A DNA stretch of 64,000 bases from Fictibacillus gelatini DSM 15865 (GTDB lineage Bacteria; Bacillota; Bacilli; Bacillales; Fictibacillaceae). The position numbers and the translations under genes are program-made. Location: positions 70,022-134,021 of the forward strand of contig NZ_KE387230.1 of the NCBI RefSeq assembly GCF_000430745.1, in the 5' to 3' direction. The notes below the pieces were generated by a model. It was not told the DNA's origin and ran no database searches. It saw nothing but the letters and a program-made list of their open reading frames with translations. Positions 10,587-19,936 of this stretch are shown here, piece after piece. Every line of letters starts with the position of its first letter. Position 1 is the stretch's first letter.

Positions 10587-11396
10587 TTAGTTCATCCGTC
10601 TTGCGCCCAGGTATTTTGGCTTCCAATACGAGCTGTTCATATTTGAAATGGTGACGCCGTAGGAGGAACTTGCATTGATGAAGTTTCCGCCGCCAACGTA
10701 AATGCCCATATGGGAAGGGCCGGACTTGTACGTTTCAAAAAAGACGAAATCCCCGACTTGCGGCGAGCTGACGCTTTTCATCATATTCCAATAGCCGGCT
10801 GTGCTGAGCCTTGGAACAGAAATTTGCTTATTGAGCACATAGTAGATGAAGCCCGAGCAGTCAAACCCGGAAGGTGTCGTGCCTCCCCATTGATAAGGGG
10901 TGCCGATTAACGCTTTCGCATCCGAAACGAGTTTGCTCGTACTAATTGAACCGTTCTTGTTGGCGGTTGATGTGCTTGAACTTGTCCCCGTGCCAGCTGA
11001 AGAGCCGCCCGTACCGGTGACTTTCAGTTTTTGCCCCGGATAAATCAAGTCACTTGATAAATGATTTAAGCTTTTCAGCCGGGAGACGGTCGTGCCGAAT
11101 TTTTTCGCGATTCCCCATAGCGAGTCACCGGATTTCACTGTATAGGTTGTCGTTGTGCTACTGCTTGAAGAGCTATTATTTTTTTCAGGGATATGTAATG
11201 TTTGGCCAACGTAGATGATGTCGGAAGTTAAATGGTTGGCGCTTTTGATTGCCTGCACGCTCGTTCCATATTTTTTCGAAAACTCCCAGAGCGTATCGCC
11301 TTTTTGCACTTTCACATCCGCGGCGAAAGCTCCCGTTGTAAATAATGTGCTCCCGAATAGAGCGGCTGTCGTTATCGAAACAAATTGTTTTTTCAT
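10587..11396 (-). CDS. LysM-NlpC/P60 cell-wall endopeptidase
   Basis: A secreted 269-residue peptidoglycan hydrolase similar in layout to LytE/CwlS of Bacillus subtilis. A signal peptide ends near AFA-AD; two LysM domains follow ([15 protein letters not shown] and [15 protein letters not shown]), then a Ser/Thr linker and a C-terminal NlpC/P60 domain with catalytic FDCSGF and the SHMGIYVG histidine. The family cuts D-gamma-glutamyl-diaminopimelate bonds during cell elongation or separation. The ATG at 11396 has GAGGTG upstream; an in-frame start five codons earlier lacks one. Confidence 0.92.
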   Translation of the reverse strand: MKKQFVSITTAALFGSTLFTTGAFAADVKVQKGDTLWEFSKKYGTSVQAIKSANHLTSDIIYVGQTLHIPEKNNSSSSSSTTTTYTVKSGDSLWGIAKKFGTTVSRLKSLNHLSSDLIYPGQKLKVTGTGGSSAGTGTSSSTSTANKNGSISTSKLVSDAKALIGTPYQWGGTTPSGFDCSGFIYYVLNKQISVPRLSTAGYWNMMKSVSSPQVGDFVFFETYKSGPSHMGIYVGGGNFINASSSYGVTISNMNSSYWKPKYLGARRMN

Positions 11397-11604
11397 GATA
11401 CTGCACCTCATATTTCATCTATTGACTCTATTATTCTAGTAAAATAGACAATTAAATACTAGAGTTGCTCGATAAAAGTAAGCTACTTGTAATAGATTTG
11501 AATATATTGTATATTCGGATTTTTTGGGTGAATGGAATTCGGCCGATTGGCTGGCTCCGGTTAAGCGAAGGTGGAGGCGGATGCTGCCTTTCGTTCTCAT
11601 GGCA

Positions 11605-11635
11605 TAAAAAAGAGCCGGTACATGAATGCCGGCTC
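11605..11635 (-). terminator. Terminator of the AEC permease gene
   Basis: GAGCCGG and CCGGCTC form the stem and the minus strand continues into TTTTTT. It starts at the stop codon of the permease gene. Confidence 0.8.
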
Positions 11636-12530
11636 ACTTTACGAGATTTAACAATAACGCAATCGAAATGAAGCTGAGAACGGTGGAAACTAATGTAATG
11701 CTTGAGACAAGTTTGGCCCGCGCTTCATATTGAACAGCGTATAGAAGTGCCGTGGCCGCTGAAGGCATTCCGGCGATGATGAGAATGACGTTTTTCGATA
11801 AAGGCGAAATCGGAAAAAGGCAGCAAATCCCCCATGCCAGAAGCGGAGAGATGACCAGCCGGATGACTGTTCCGAGCGAGATGAGCTTTCCATCAAAATC
11901 CTTTACGGCAACTGTTGCGAGCTGCATCCCTAACACGAGCATGACAACAGGGATCGATGCCCTTCCGACTAAATCAACCGCCTGCATAAAGCTGTCCGGC
12001 AGCGGAACGTGGCTATATTGCAAAAGAAGGCCAAGGAGCACCGCATAAATATTTGGCAATTTGAAAATGTTCAATATGGCGTCTTTCATGCTCGCCTTTC
12101 CTCTGGACGCATAATAAACCGCAAATATCCCCATAATGATCGCTTGCAAAACCATAATTAAAACCGCTTCTTGAAATCCTTTTTTTCCAAATGCGAATAA
12201 AATGATCGGCGTGCCGTAATTGCCCGAATTCATAAATGCCGTTGTGAGCATCAGTGCGCTTTCCGTCCTGAGATCATAGCGAAGCAGCCGGCAAGCAATC
12301 TTGGTCGTTAAAATCAGCCCGATGAGCAGCAATAGCTGGATGATGACAATATAACCGAATTGGCCGTTCATTTTTGATGTATAAAATGTTTCAAAAATGA
12401 GGACGGGGTTCAAAATGTAGATGGACATATTCGAAATGCTTTTTATATCAAGCGAAAATTTCTTCTGAATGATGAATCCCGATAAAAAAATTAAAAAAAC
12501 CGGAAAAACGGTTTCCAGCAATGCGATCAT
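11634..12530 (-). CDS. AEC-family permease
   Basis: A 298-residue membrane protein of the auxin efflux carrier family (PF03547), with about ten hydrophobic segments in two halves. Relatives such as MleP and YfdV carry malate, oxalate or other organic acids. Helix segments ALLETVFPVFLIFLSGFII and NPVLIFETF are typical. Start at 12530 is preferred because AAGGA lies 5 bp upstream and the protein then begins directly with the first helix. Nothing nearby identifies the substrate. It is divergent from manR. Confidence 0.8.
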   Translation of the reverse strand: MIALLETVFPVFLIFLSGFIIQKKFSLDIKSISNMSIYILNPVLIFETFYTSKMNGQFGYIVIIQLLLLIGLILTTKIACRLLRYDLRTESALMLTTAFMNSGNYGTPIILFAFGKKGFQEAVLIMVLQAIIMGIFAVYYASRGKASMKDAILNIFKLPNIYAVLLGLLLQYSHVPLPDSFMQAVDLVGRASIPVVMLVLGMQLATVAVKDFDGKLISLGTVIRLVISPLLAWGICCLFPISPLSKNVILIIAGMPSAATALLYAVQYEARAKLVSSITLVSTVLSFISIALLLNLVK

Positions 12531-12712
12531 ATGTATCCTTCTTTCTATTGGAGGTCTTGTTGTTAAGATTATTCTACCATGTGCAGTCAACATTCAACTT
12601 GCCTTTTCCGAATAAAAAGCCTCTTTGATAAGAAAATGTTCATATTTTTTTGCGCGTGAACGGAATTAGAAATATACTCTTTGTATAACTGTGCTTTAGC
12701 GGGTGAGTGTAT

Positions 12713-14635
12713 ATGAATGAGAGGCAAAAGGAAATACTACATATTTTATTAACGGAATCGGACGGCTATTGGCACGTTCAAGATCTGGCGGAGAAGGCAG
12801 CTTGTTCTGAAAAGACCATTAGGAGCGATTTGAAGGTGATTGAAAATGAATTAAGAGACAAGGTGGATGCCGCTTTAATCCGAAAGCCGGGTCTTGGCGT
12901 TATTCTTGAGATTGACAAAGAGGATAAAGCCCGTTTGTTTCGCGAGTTGCATTTGACAGATGCCGCCTCTACAGATGAAGCAAGAGTCATTCAAATCGCT
13001 TACAAGCTGTTGATGGCGGTCAAATCGGTCACTGCCCAGGAGCTTGCTTCCCACTATTTTGTCAATCGCGCAACGATAAAAAAAGATCTGGACAAAATCG
13101 AGAAGTGGCTAAAGCGGTACGACTTGTCGTTAGTAACAAGAAAAAGAGTCGGCCTGTCGATTGATGGAAACGAAAAAAAGAAACGAGCGGCATTATCCCG
13201 GCTATGGGAGCTGATCGACAATCCAGAGCTTACCGGCCAATTCATGAAAAAGCAATTTTCACTTCATGAGGTAGAATTCGTAAAAAGGGAATTGAAAGCG
13301 TTAGAGAAGCGCCATTCCTTATCGTTCGCGGATGAAACCTTTGAAGGGCTGATCATGCACACTCTTTTTATCGTAAAGCGAACAAAATTGAAACAGCCGA
13401 TTTCTATATCGGAAAAAGAGAAAACGCTTTTAAAAGGGAAAAAGGAATCTGCGTGGGCGTCTGAATTTCTGAAGAAGTTAGAACGTGTTTTCGCTGTTCA
13501 TTTTCCGGAAGATGAAGCCATCTATCTGGCTTTACATCTTTCGGGCGGGAAATTTCGCGATGGAACATGGGCAGCGGAAGAAAACAGCCCGGTTCTTTCC
13601 CGGCTCTTGGATGATCTCATCTCTCGCATGTCGGAGTTGAACGGGGTGGACTTTACGAAAGACAAGGCTCTTGCAGAGGGGTTGAAGATCCATTTATACA
13701 CAGTATTGAATCGCTTGAATTACGGGCTTTCTGTAACCAATCCGATGCTCGGCGACATTAAAAAGATGTATCCTTACATGTTTAATAAGATCATTCACGT
13801 ATTAGAAGAAATCGATCAGTCCTTTACTCTTGTCATTCCCGAAGAGGAAGCGGGCTATTTAACACTGCACTTTCAGGCCGCGCTTGAGAGGCTACATACC
13901 GATAAGGGGAAAGTGAAAAATGCCGTCATTGTTTGTCATATGGGGATTGGGATGTCCCAGCTACTTCTGACTAAGATCGAGAGAAAATTCCACCTGGTCA
14001 ACGTCATTGGTTGTATAGCAAAAGCAGAGCTTAAAGGCTTTTTGTCTGAACATGATGTCGACCTTGTCATTTCTACCGTTTCGCTTCCTGAACTGCAAGT
14101 CCCCCACATTGTCGTGTCGCCCCTGCTGGAAGCGACGGAGGAGAAGAAGTTGGGCCATTTTATCCAACAGCTGAATGAACCGAATCGAGAAAAAGCAAAA
14201 GAATCGACCATTTTAAAGCATACGACTCCCTTTTTGGTTTTTCTACAGCAAGACGTTGAACACCGTTATAAACTGATCGAAAAATTGGCGAACGCCCTCT
14301 ATGATAAAGGTTATGTGGAAAAAGAGTATGCTCACCATGCGATTTTAAGGGAAAGAATGTCGGCAACAACGATTGGGGCGGGTATTGCCATTCCACACGG
14401 AAATCCGAAGTTGATCAAGCAGTCCGCTATTGCGATCGCCACATTAAAGAAACCGATTGAATGGGGAGGTGAAAAGGTAGCGTTAGTGTTCATGCTGGCT
14501 GTTAAAAATGATGAGCAAGAGGAGACAAGGGAGCTGTTCCGCGAATTATCTTCGATTAGCGAGCAGCCTGCTTTAATTCAAACACTTCTGAGAGAAACGG
14601 ATACGATGAAGTTTTTATCTTATTTTAAATCGTAA
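12713..14635 (+). CDS. manR: PRD-containing PTS regulator, ManR-like
   Basis: A multi-domain activator of 640 residues. Order: N-terminal helix-turn-helix domains (about 1-170), two PTS regulation domains with conserved histidines (PRD1 around HTLFIVKRTK and ALHLSGG; PRD2 around HLYTVLNRLNYG and LHFQAALERL), an EIIB-Gat-like domain with cysteine in VCHMGIGMSQ, and a C-terminal EIIA-Fru-like domain with IPHGNP. This is the architecture of B. subtilis ManR, which is activated and inhibited by PTS phosphorylation. The gene directly upstream of the EIIBCA transporter supports this. A GTG two codons earlier is possible, but it overlaps the ribosome binding site. Confidence 0.85.
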   Translation: MNERQKEILHILLTESDGYWHVQDLAEKAACSEKTIRSDLKVIENELRDKVDAALIRKPGLGVILEIDKEDKARLFRELHLTDAASTDEARVIQIAYKLLMAVKSVTAQELASHYFVNRATIKKDLDKIEKWLKRYDLSLVTRKRVGLSIDGNEKKKRAALSRLWELIDNPELTGQFMKKQFSLHEVEFVKRELKALEKRHSLSFADETFEGLIMHTLFIVKRTKLKQPISISEKEKTLLKGKKESAWASEFLKKLERVFAVHFPEDEAIYLALHLSGGKFRDGTWAAEENSPVLSRLLDDLISRMSELNGVDFTKDKALAEGLKIHLYTVLNRLNYGLSVTNPMLGDIKKMYPYMFNKIIHVLEEIDQSFTLVIPEEEAGYLTLHFQAALERLHTDKGKVKNAVIVCHMGIGMSQLLLTKIERKFHLVNVIGCIAKAELKGFLSEHDVDLVISTVSLPELQVPHIVVSPLLEATEEKKLGHFIQQLNEPNREKAKESTILKHTTPFLVFLQQDVEHRYKLIEKLANALYDKGYVEKEYAHHAILRERMSATTIGAGIAIPHGNPKLIKQSAIAIATLKKPIEWGGEKVALVFMLAVKNDEQEETRELFRELSSISEQPALIQTLLRETDTMKFLSYFKS

Positions 14636-14735
14636 AACGGGCAAGGACGACTGCTTTGTTTATTAATAATAACCGCTTTTTCCGAAGCTGCGGTAAAAAA
14701 TGAAACTTTTATCTCCATCATTTCGCGATATAGTA

Positions 14736-14752
14736 AATGTAAGCGATTGCGA
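14736..14752 (+). promoter_or_regulatory. Possible CcpA (cre) site
   Basis: ATGTAAGCGATTGCGAA resembles the catabolite-responsive element consensus with mismatches near its 3' end. It lies 23 bp before the PTS transporter start. PTS sugar genes are commonly under CcpA control; this one is only suggestive. Confidence 0.35.
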
Positions 14753-14774
14753 AATAGAAGGGGGAGGATGATTC

Positions 14775-16721
14775 ATGAAGCTGTTAGCGATTACATCGTG
14801 TCCGAATGGCATTGCCCATACGTACATGGCAGCGGAAAATCTCCAAAAAGCGGCAGATCAGCTCGGAGTTCAAATGAAGGTGGAGACCCAGGGCTCGATC
14901 GGCGTGGAGAATGAATTTACGGATACAGACATCCGTGAAGCGGACGGCATTATTATCGCCGCCGACAAAGCGGTAAATAAAGATCGATTCGTCGGAAAAA
15001 AAGTGTTGATTGCCGGAGTGCAGGACGGGATCCGTAAGCCTGAAGAATTGATTAAAAAAGTGATGAGCGGTGATGTGCCTGTCTACCAGGCCGAGTTACG
15101 ATCGGCAGAAGACATCAAGAAGGAAAGAAAAGACAAGCAAAACCCGATTTACCGCCATTTAATGAATGGTGTATCATACATGATTCCGTTCATCGTGATC
15201 GGGGGGTTATTGATTGCCGTTGCGCTTACGATCGGAGGAGAAAAAACACCGGGCGGCCTCGTCATTCCGGACCATTCCTTCTGGAAAACGATTGAAAAAC
15301 TCGGAAGCGCTTCATTTACGTTTATGGTTCCGATTCTGTCCGGATTTATTGCCGTTAGTATTGCGGATCGGCCAGGGCTAGCCCCGGGAATGATTGGGGG
15401 ATATATTGCTGCAAACGGAAGCTTCTATGGTAGTGAAGCTGGAGCAGGATTCATTGGCGGCATCATCGCCGGTTTCCTTGCCGGATATGTCGCGTTAGGA
15501 ATTAAGAAAGTAAAAGTTCCGAAAGTAGTCCAGCCAATCATGCCGATCATTATCATTCCTGTATTTGCTTCACTCATTGTCGGGCTGGCATTTGTATTTA
15601 TCATCGGATCGCCTGTCGCCCACATTTTTGAAGGATTGACGCACTGGCTGGCAAGCATGCAAGGGACAAGTTCCATTCTCCTGGCGCTCATTTTAGGCGC
15701 GATGATTTCCTTTGACATGGGCGGTCCGGTCAATAAGGTCGCTTTCCTTTTCGGATCCGCCATGATCGCTGAAGGGAACTACGAAATTATGGGACCGATC
15801 GCCGCAGCTATTTGCATACCGCCGATTGGGATGGGCCTTGCCACATTCATCGGCAAGAGAAAATTCCGTGATGCTGAGAGGGAAGCAGGAAAAGCCAGCT
15901 TTACAATGGGTCTGTTTGGGATTACCGAAGGCGCTATTCCATTTGCCGCGCAGGATCCGCTCAGGGTCATTCCAAGTATTATGGCCGGATCGATGACGGG
16001 ATCCGTGATCGCGATGCTCGGGCACGTCGGAGACAGAGTCGCTCATGGCGGACCAATCGTCGCCGTGCTTGGAGCGGTTGATAATGTGTTCATGTTCTTT
16101 ATCGCAGTAATCGTTGGTGCCATTGTGACCGCCATGAGCGTCAACCTTTTAAAAAAGGATGTCAGTAAAATCGACGTGGCACAGGCGGCAGTCGCGCAGG
16201 AGGTGGCAGTGATGGATGTGCAAGCGCCACAAGCAGTCGAAGAGCCTGAGCGAAACGTTGAAATCAAAAAACTGACAGACATTACGAGCCTTGAGCTTAT
16301 TGACATCGAATTAAAAGGGGAAACCCGCGATGATGTCATTGAGGAAATGATTCAAAAATTAGACAGTGCGGGCAAACTGCATTCCGCAGCTGCATTCAAA
16401 CAAGCGATTTTAAACCGCGAGAGGGAAAGCACGACGGGGATCGGCATGAACATCGCAATCCCGCACGGAAAATCGAATAGTGTCAAACAGCCGACGGTCG
16501 CATTCGGGATCAAGCGAGAAGGCGTAGATTGGGGCAGCCTCGACGGCACAGATGCCAAATTGATTTTCATGATCGCCGTCCCTAAAGACAGCGAAGGAAA
16601 CGAACATTTGAAAATTCTCCAAATGCTCTCCCGAAAGCTAATGGACGACGACTACAGAGAAAAACTATTAGCAGTTCCATCGAAAGAAGAAGCTTACAAG
16701 CTGCTTGAAGCAATTGAATAA
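14775..16721 (+). CDS. manP: Fructose/mannose-type PTS transporter EIIBCA
   Basis: A 648-residue fused PTS permease. The N-terminal EIIB domain has the phosphorylated cysteine in SCPNGIAHTYMAAE; a central EIIC domain of about nine helices follows (about 125-460), then a C-terminal EIIA domain with the active histidine in IPHGKS near residue 565. The B-C-A order fits ManP of B. subtilis. It takes up and phosphorylates mannose or fructose at the membrane. It follows the ManR-like activator, but there is no manA downstream, so the sugar assignment is by similarity and context. A GGGGGAGG site precedes the ATG. Confidence 0.87.
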   Translation: MKLLAITSCPNGIAHTYMAAENLQKAADQLGVQMKVETQGSIGVENEFTDTDIREADGIIIAADKAVNKDRFVGKKVLIAGVQDGIRKPEELIKKVMSGDVPVYQAELRSAEDIKKERKDKQNPIYRHLMNGVSYMIPFIVIGGLLIAVALTIGGEKTPGGLVIPDHSFWKTIEKLGSASFTFMVPILSGFIAVSIADRPGLAPGMIGGYIAANGSFYGSEAGAGFIGGIIAGFLAGYVALGIKKVKVPKVVQPIMPIIIIPVFASLIVGLAFVFIIGSPVAHIFEGLTHWLASMQGTSSILLALILGAMISFDMGGPVNKVAFLFGSAMIAEGNYEIMGPIAAAICIPPIGMGLATFIGKRKFRDAEREAGKASFTMGLFGITEGAIPFAAQDPLRVIPSIMAGSMTGSVIAMLGHVGDRVAHGGPIVAVLGAVDNVFMFFIAVIVGAIVTAMSVNLLKKDVSKIDVAQAAVAQEVAVMDVQAPQAVEEPERNVEIKKLTDITSLELIDIELKGETRDDVIEEMIQKLDSAGKLHSAAAFKQAILNRERESTTGIGMNIAIPHGKSNSVKQPTVAFGIKREGVDWGSLDGTDAKLIFMIAVPKDSEGNEHLKILQMLSRKLMDDDYREKLLAVPSKEEAYKLLEAIE

Positions 16722-16732
16722 AATAATATCGA

Positions 16733-16770
16733 AGCCCGATTTAGTTTTGAATCGGGCTCTAATATTTTTC
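16733..16770 (+). terminator. Terminator after the PTS gene
   Basis: AGCCCGATT and AATCGGGCT pair around TAGTTTTG, followed by CTAATATTTTT. Confidence 0.85.
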
Positions 16771-16782
16771 CCACAGCTTAAT

Positions 16783-17088
16783 TTGATTGATAAACGGATC
16801 AAAATGAAAAATAACAGCGCAGAAATGATTGATAAAGCAGAAATAAATTGAAAAGAGCTGTAAATTGATTGATAAACGGATCGAAATGAAAGATAACAGC
16901 GCTGAACTGATTGATAAGATAAAAATAAATTGAAAAGAGCCGTAAATTGATTGATAAACGGATCGAAATGAAGGATAACAGCTCCTAACTGATTGATAAG
17001 AAAAAAGTAAATTGAAAAGAGCCGTAAATTGATTGATAAACGGATCGAAATGAAAGATAACAGCGCTGAACTGATTGATAACATTCGT
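16783..17088. repeat. 82-bp tandem repeat array with internal 21-bp phasing
   Basis: Four units start at 16783, 16865, 16947 and 17029, an exact 82-bp period (TTGATTGATAAACGGATC at each start). Inside a unit GATAA recurs at +0, +21 and +42 (for example 16871, 16892 and 16913). The minus strand lacks stop codons in all three frames here, producing three spurious ORFs. It occupies the gap between the PTS gene and the NERD gene. Confidence 0.93.
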
Positions 17089-17197
17089 ACGGACCAGTCG
17101 GATCAACGCTGAATTGAGGTGGGAATAATTTTATACGAAAGCAGGAATAGAAGTATTTAATAACGAATGATTTTAAAAAAATAGGGAGAGTGATCAT

Positions 17198-18163
17198 TTG
17201 ATTGTAAAACATCGAAAAGTACCGCTTAAAATAAGAAAGTTAGAAGCTTTATTGCGTCGATTGCCTCCTGCTCATCCGAAGCGAATGGAAGTGGAACGGG
17301 AGCTGGCGAGAAGATTATCGGGCTACAAGGGAGAGCAGTCTTTGGATTACTATTTAAGCTTTCTTCCAGAGCAAGAGTTCTTCATTTTACATGATATCCG
17401 GCTTACTGAAAAAGATTACTATTTTCAACTCGATACGCTCATTCTTTCCCCCTCTTTTTCTCTTATTCTTGAGGCGAAAAATTTGTCTGGAACGCTTATT
17501 TTTGATCAAAATTTCCATCAGTTGATACGCATTATTAATGAAAAAGAAGAGGTTTTCCCAGATCCTGTTCAGCAAGTCAAACATCAGCAGTTCCAATTTG
17601 CGAGATGGCTGAAAAACAATCATTTTCCATCAATGCCGCTAGAATCTCTCGTTGTTATAACATACCCAAATGCACTGGTTAAAACATCTCCCAGTAATAT
17701 TCCGTTACTATCTGTTATTCGTACTCCAAGTCTTCTTGATAAAATTAATGCGTTAAAAGAGATTCATAAAGAAGAAGTCATCACACCAAAAGAGATCCCC
17801 AAGCTCTGTAAACTTCTCGTTAAACATCACACCCCGGGCAACCCGGATATCCTTCAACAATTTGGGATCAATGAATCGGAACTTTTAACCGGAGTCCAAT
17901 GTCCCCAGTGTGCAACGCTCCCTATGGAAAGAAAGTGGGGAAAATGGGTTTGCTTCAATTGCTCTCATTCCTCGAAAGATGCCCATCTTCAGGCGTTAAA
18001 CGATTATTATCTCCTTTTCCAATCAATAATCACTAATAAAAAGTTGAGGAATTTCCTGCAGATTTCTTCAAGTATGGTTGCGAATAAAATTTTAACTTCA
18101 ATGAAAATACCTTTTTCCGGAGACAAAAAAGCGAGGAAGTACTATCTGCCGTTTGATGATTGA
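17198..18163 (+). CDS. NERD-domain protein with C-terminal zinc ribbon
   Basis: A 321-residue protein. Residues about 45-165 match the nuclease-related domain (NERD): GEQSLDYYLSFL, then DTLIL and the catalytic-like core ILEAKN (E-x-K) of PD-(D/E)XK nucleases, plus the QV-Q segment QQVKHQQFQFARWL. Near residue 237 a four-cysteine zinc ribbon appears (CPQC and CFNC), as in topoisomerase C-terminal fingers. TTG start at 17198 with AGGGAGAG 7 bp upstream. Function is unknown; a DNA-processing role is inferred from the fold. It follows the 82-bp repeats and stands alone. Confidence 0.82.
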   Translation: MIVKHRKVPLKIRKLEALLRRLPPAHPKRMEVERELARRLSGYKGEQSLDYYLSFLPEQEFFILHDIRLTEKDYYFQLDTLILSPSFSLILEAKNLSGTLIFDQNFHQLIRIINEKEEVFPDPVQQVKHQQFQFARWLKNNHFPSMPLESLVVITYPNALVKTSPSNIPLLSVIRTPSLLDKINALKEIHKEEVITPKEIPKLCKLLVKHHTPGNPDILQQFGINESELLTGVQCPQCATLPMERKWGKWVCFNCSHSSKDAHLQALNDYYLLFQSIITNKKLRNFLQISSSMVANKILTSMKIPFSGDKKARKYYLPFDD

Positions 18164-18240
18164 GTTCATCAGTTGAGCAGCTTTGAACCTATTTTTGAAG
18201 AAGAAAGTGTCCTCGTTTAAATTAGCCGTGTTCTGAATTC

Positions 18241-18268
18241 TTGACTTGCCATGGCGGGCATGTATAAT
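18241..18268 (+). promoter_or_regulatory. Sigma-A promoter of bluB
   Basis: TTGACT at 18241-18246, a 16-bp spacer and a perfect TATAAT at 18263-18268. Confidence 0.75.
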
Positions 18269-18318
18269 TGCGTTAACCGAAACGAGGATTGCCCATCTCA
18301 AAATTAGGAGGGATGATT

Positions 18319-19026
18319 TTGCATCGATTAACGGAAGAAGAAAGAAATGGTGTATATAAGGCGATTTTTAACAGGAGAGATATACGATCCTTTTTGACAA
18401 GGCCGATACCCGATGAAAAATTGCGCAATGTGTTAGAGGCGGCCCATCATGCCCCTTCAGTCGGTTTTATGCAGCCGTGGAACTTCATTTTGGTCAAAAA
18501 AGAAGAGATGAAGAAAAAGCTTGCAAAAGCCGTTGAAAAAGAACGGCGTGCCCTGTCCATCCATTATGAAGGTACAGACCGGGAAATGAAGTTTCTTGAC
18601 CTGAAAATAGCTGGCATTCTTGAAGCGCCTGTTACGATTTGCGTAACGTGCAATCCGTTTAGCGGGGGAGATCATGTACTGGGGAGAAACTCCATTCCGG
18701 AAACGGATCTGATGTCAGTTAGCTGCGCAATCCAAAATATGTGGCTTGCCGCTTATGCGGAAGGATTGGCGATGGGCTGGGTCAGTTTTTATAAAAAGTC
18801 CGATGTTAGAAGTATTCTTGATATTCCGTATCATATTGATCCCGTCGCACTTATCTCAATTGGATATACAGATCATTATCCGGAGCGTCCCTTGCTTGAA
18901 ATACATAATTGGGAAAAGCGCCGACAATTAGACCGACTGATTTTCGAAAATAAGTGGGAAACAAAGGAAACAGGCAAAATGATGGATAGTGAAGATTTTC
19001 CTCTCCCTCATCAAAATAAATGTTAA
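18319..19026 (+). CDS. bluB: 5,6-dimethylbenzimidazole synthase (BluB)
   Basis: A 235-residue nitroreductase-fold flavoprotein with BluB-specific motifs: RRDIRSFLTRPIPDEKL, AHHAPSVGFMQPWNF and the later CAIQNMWLAAYAEGLAMGWV. BluB breaks down reduced FMN with oxygen to make 5,6-dimethylbenzimidazole, the lower ligand of cobalamin. The TTG at 18319 is preferred because AGGAGGG sits 7 bp before it; an ATG two codons earlier would abut the Shine-Dalgarno, and an upstream TTG at 18289 is weaker. No other cobalamin gene or B12 riboswitch is near, so it may serve salvage of incomplete corrinoids. Confidence 0.85.
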   Translation: MHRLTEEERNGVYKAIFNRRDIRSFLTRPIPDEKLRNVLEAAHHAPSVGFMQPWNFILVKKEEMKKKLAKAVEKERRALSIHYEGTDREMKFLDLKIAGILEAPVTICVTCNPFSGGDHVLGRNSIPETDLMSVSCAIQNMWLAAYAEGLAMGWVSFYKKSDVRSILDIPYHIDPVALISIGYTDHYPERPLLEIHNWEKRRQLDRLIFENKWETKETGKMMDSEDFPLPHQNKC

Positions 19027-19041
19027 ACTTTAAAACGCAGA

Positions 19042-19065
19042 GAACCGATTCAATCGAATCGGTTC
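19042..19065 (+). terminator. Hairpin after bluB
   Basis: GAACCGATT and AATCGGTTC form a 9-bp stem with a 6-nt loop; the following sequence is only moderately T-rich. Confidence 0.5.
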
Positions 19066-19128
19066 GGTTCTGATGGATTTTGTCTACAAACTGATACATT
19101 CCCACAGAATGGAATGTCTCTTAAACTA

Positions 19129-19731
19129 CTATTTTTTAAAGACATGATGACCGATCACTTTTGTCGTTGGCCTGCTTTTTAACCAACTGTTTGGCGAAAT
19201 TTCCGGGTTATAGAAGTAGAGAGAACCGTAGCCTCTTGACCGGTCATAGGCGATAGCTTCGTCAACGGCTCGTCTGCTTTCATTATCCGCAGGTTGATTG
19301 ATTTGGCCATTCGCAACAGGTGAGAATTGCCCTTTTTGATAGATGACGTCATGAACCGTATTCGGGAAATCCGGGCTATCGACGCGGTTTAAGACGACAA
19401 TTGCAACGGCAACCTTTCCATCATAAGGCTCGCCGCCAGCTTCAGCCCTTACTAATCTAGCAAGCAAATCTCTATCATTTGCTGAAACGTTTGTTTTGTG
19501 AGAAACAGTTGACGAACTGTTTCCGCTCGTATGTATCGTTTGGCCAATAAAAATCAAGTTTGGATTTTTTACTTGAGGGTTTAAGCGAATAAGCTCCCCT
19601 AAACTTAATCCATATTTTTTGGATATTTTAGTCATCGTATCGCCTCGTTTTACTTCGTAGGCGAAAGCATTAGTTGTTGAAAATAATAATGTACAGGTGA
19701 AAATAGCGAAAACTATCACTTTCTTAAACAC
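19129..19731 (-). CDS. LysM plus SleB/CwlJ-type cell-wall hydrolase
   Basis: A 200-residue secreted protein with a signal peptide ending at AFA-YE, one LysM domain (VKRGDTMTKISKKYG), and a C-terminal Hydrolase_2 domain with the catalytic glutamate in LARLVRAEAGGEPYDGK and the later SLYFYNPE. This is the SleB/CwlJ/YkvT family, which cleaves spore cortex or vegetative peptidoglycan as a lytic transglycosylase. The GTG start at 19731 follows AAGGGGATGATTAG. Signal peptide plus LysM fits YkvT-like or spore proteins; which stage it acts in cannot be told. Confidence 0.87.
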   Translation of the reverse strand: MFKKVIVFAIFTCTLLFSTTNAFAYEVKRGDTMTKISKKYGLSLGELIRLNPQVKNPNLIFIGQTIHTSGNSSSTVSHKTNVSANDRDLLARLVRAEAGGEPYDGKVAVAIVVLNRVDSPDFPNTVHDVIYQKGQFSPVANGQINQPADNESRRAVDEAIAYDRSRGYGSLYFYNPEISPNSWLKSRPTTKVIGHHVFKK

Positions 19732-19936
19732 CTAATCATCCCCTTTTTCTTGTTTTGGTAAGACGTTAACTTATTCGGAAACGATTCAAAATTTATGTCC
19801 TTTTTTATATTGGAATAGTGATTCGAACCAGTTATATCAACGAACAAGAACTTTAAAAAAAATCAATTGCAAGATTCTTTGTATCAATGGATTTTTTGTT
19901 TGAATATGACTTTTGTAGCAGGAAATAAGAACTATA

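Larger units (their letters stand above)
10109..10654 (+). pseudogene. PAS-domain fragment running into 21-bp repeats
   Basis: Residues 1-70 look like the N-terminal PAS domain of a sigma-54-dependent activator (NDNIVITDGDGMVLRANPN). Instead of continuing to an AAA+ domain, the frame enters a 21-bp repeat array and encodes repeated ADREPKL heptapeptides, then ends in sequence that overlaps the next gene on the other strand. The frame stays open only because 21 is a multiple of three. I read it as a regulator broken by loss of its 3' part; a real repeat-tailed protein is possible but less likely. Confidence 0.75.

Noticed and set aside
16668-17212. Three long minus-strand ORFs rich in Ile, Ser, Phe
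   Set aside because: They are translations of the 82-bp repeats in three frames and overlap the PTS gene end and the terminator.
18164-18318. Cobalamin riboswitch before bluB
   Set aside because: The intergenic stretch is too short and lacks the B12-box; a simple sigma-A promoter explains it.
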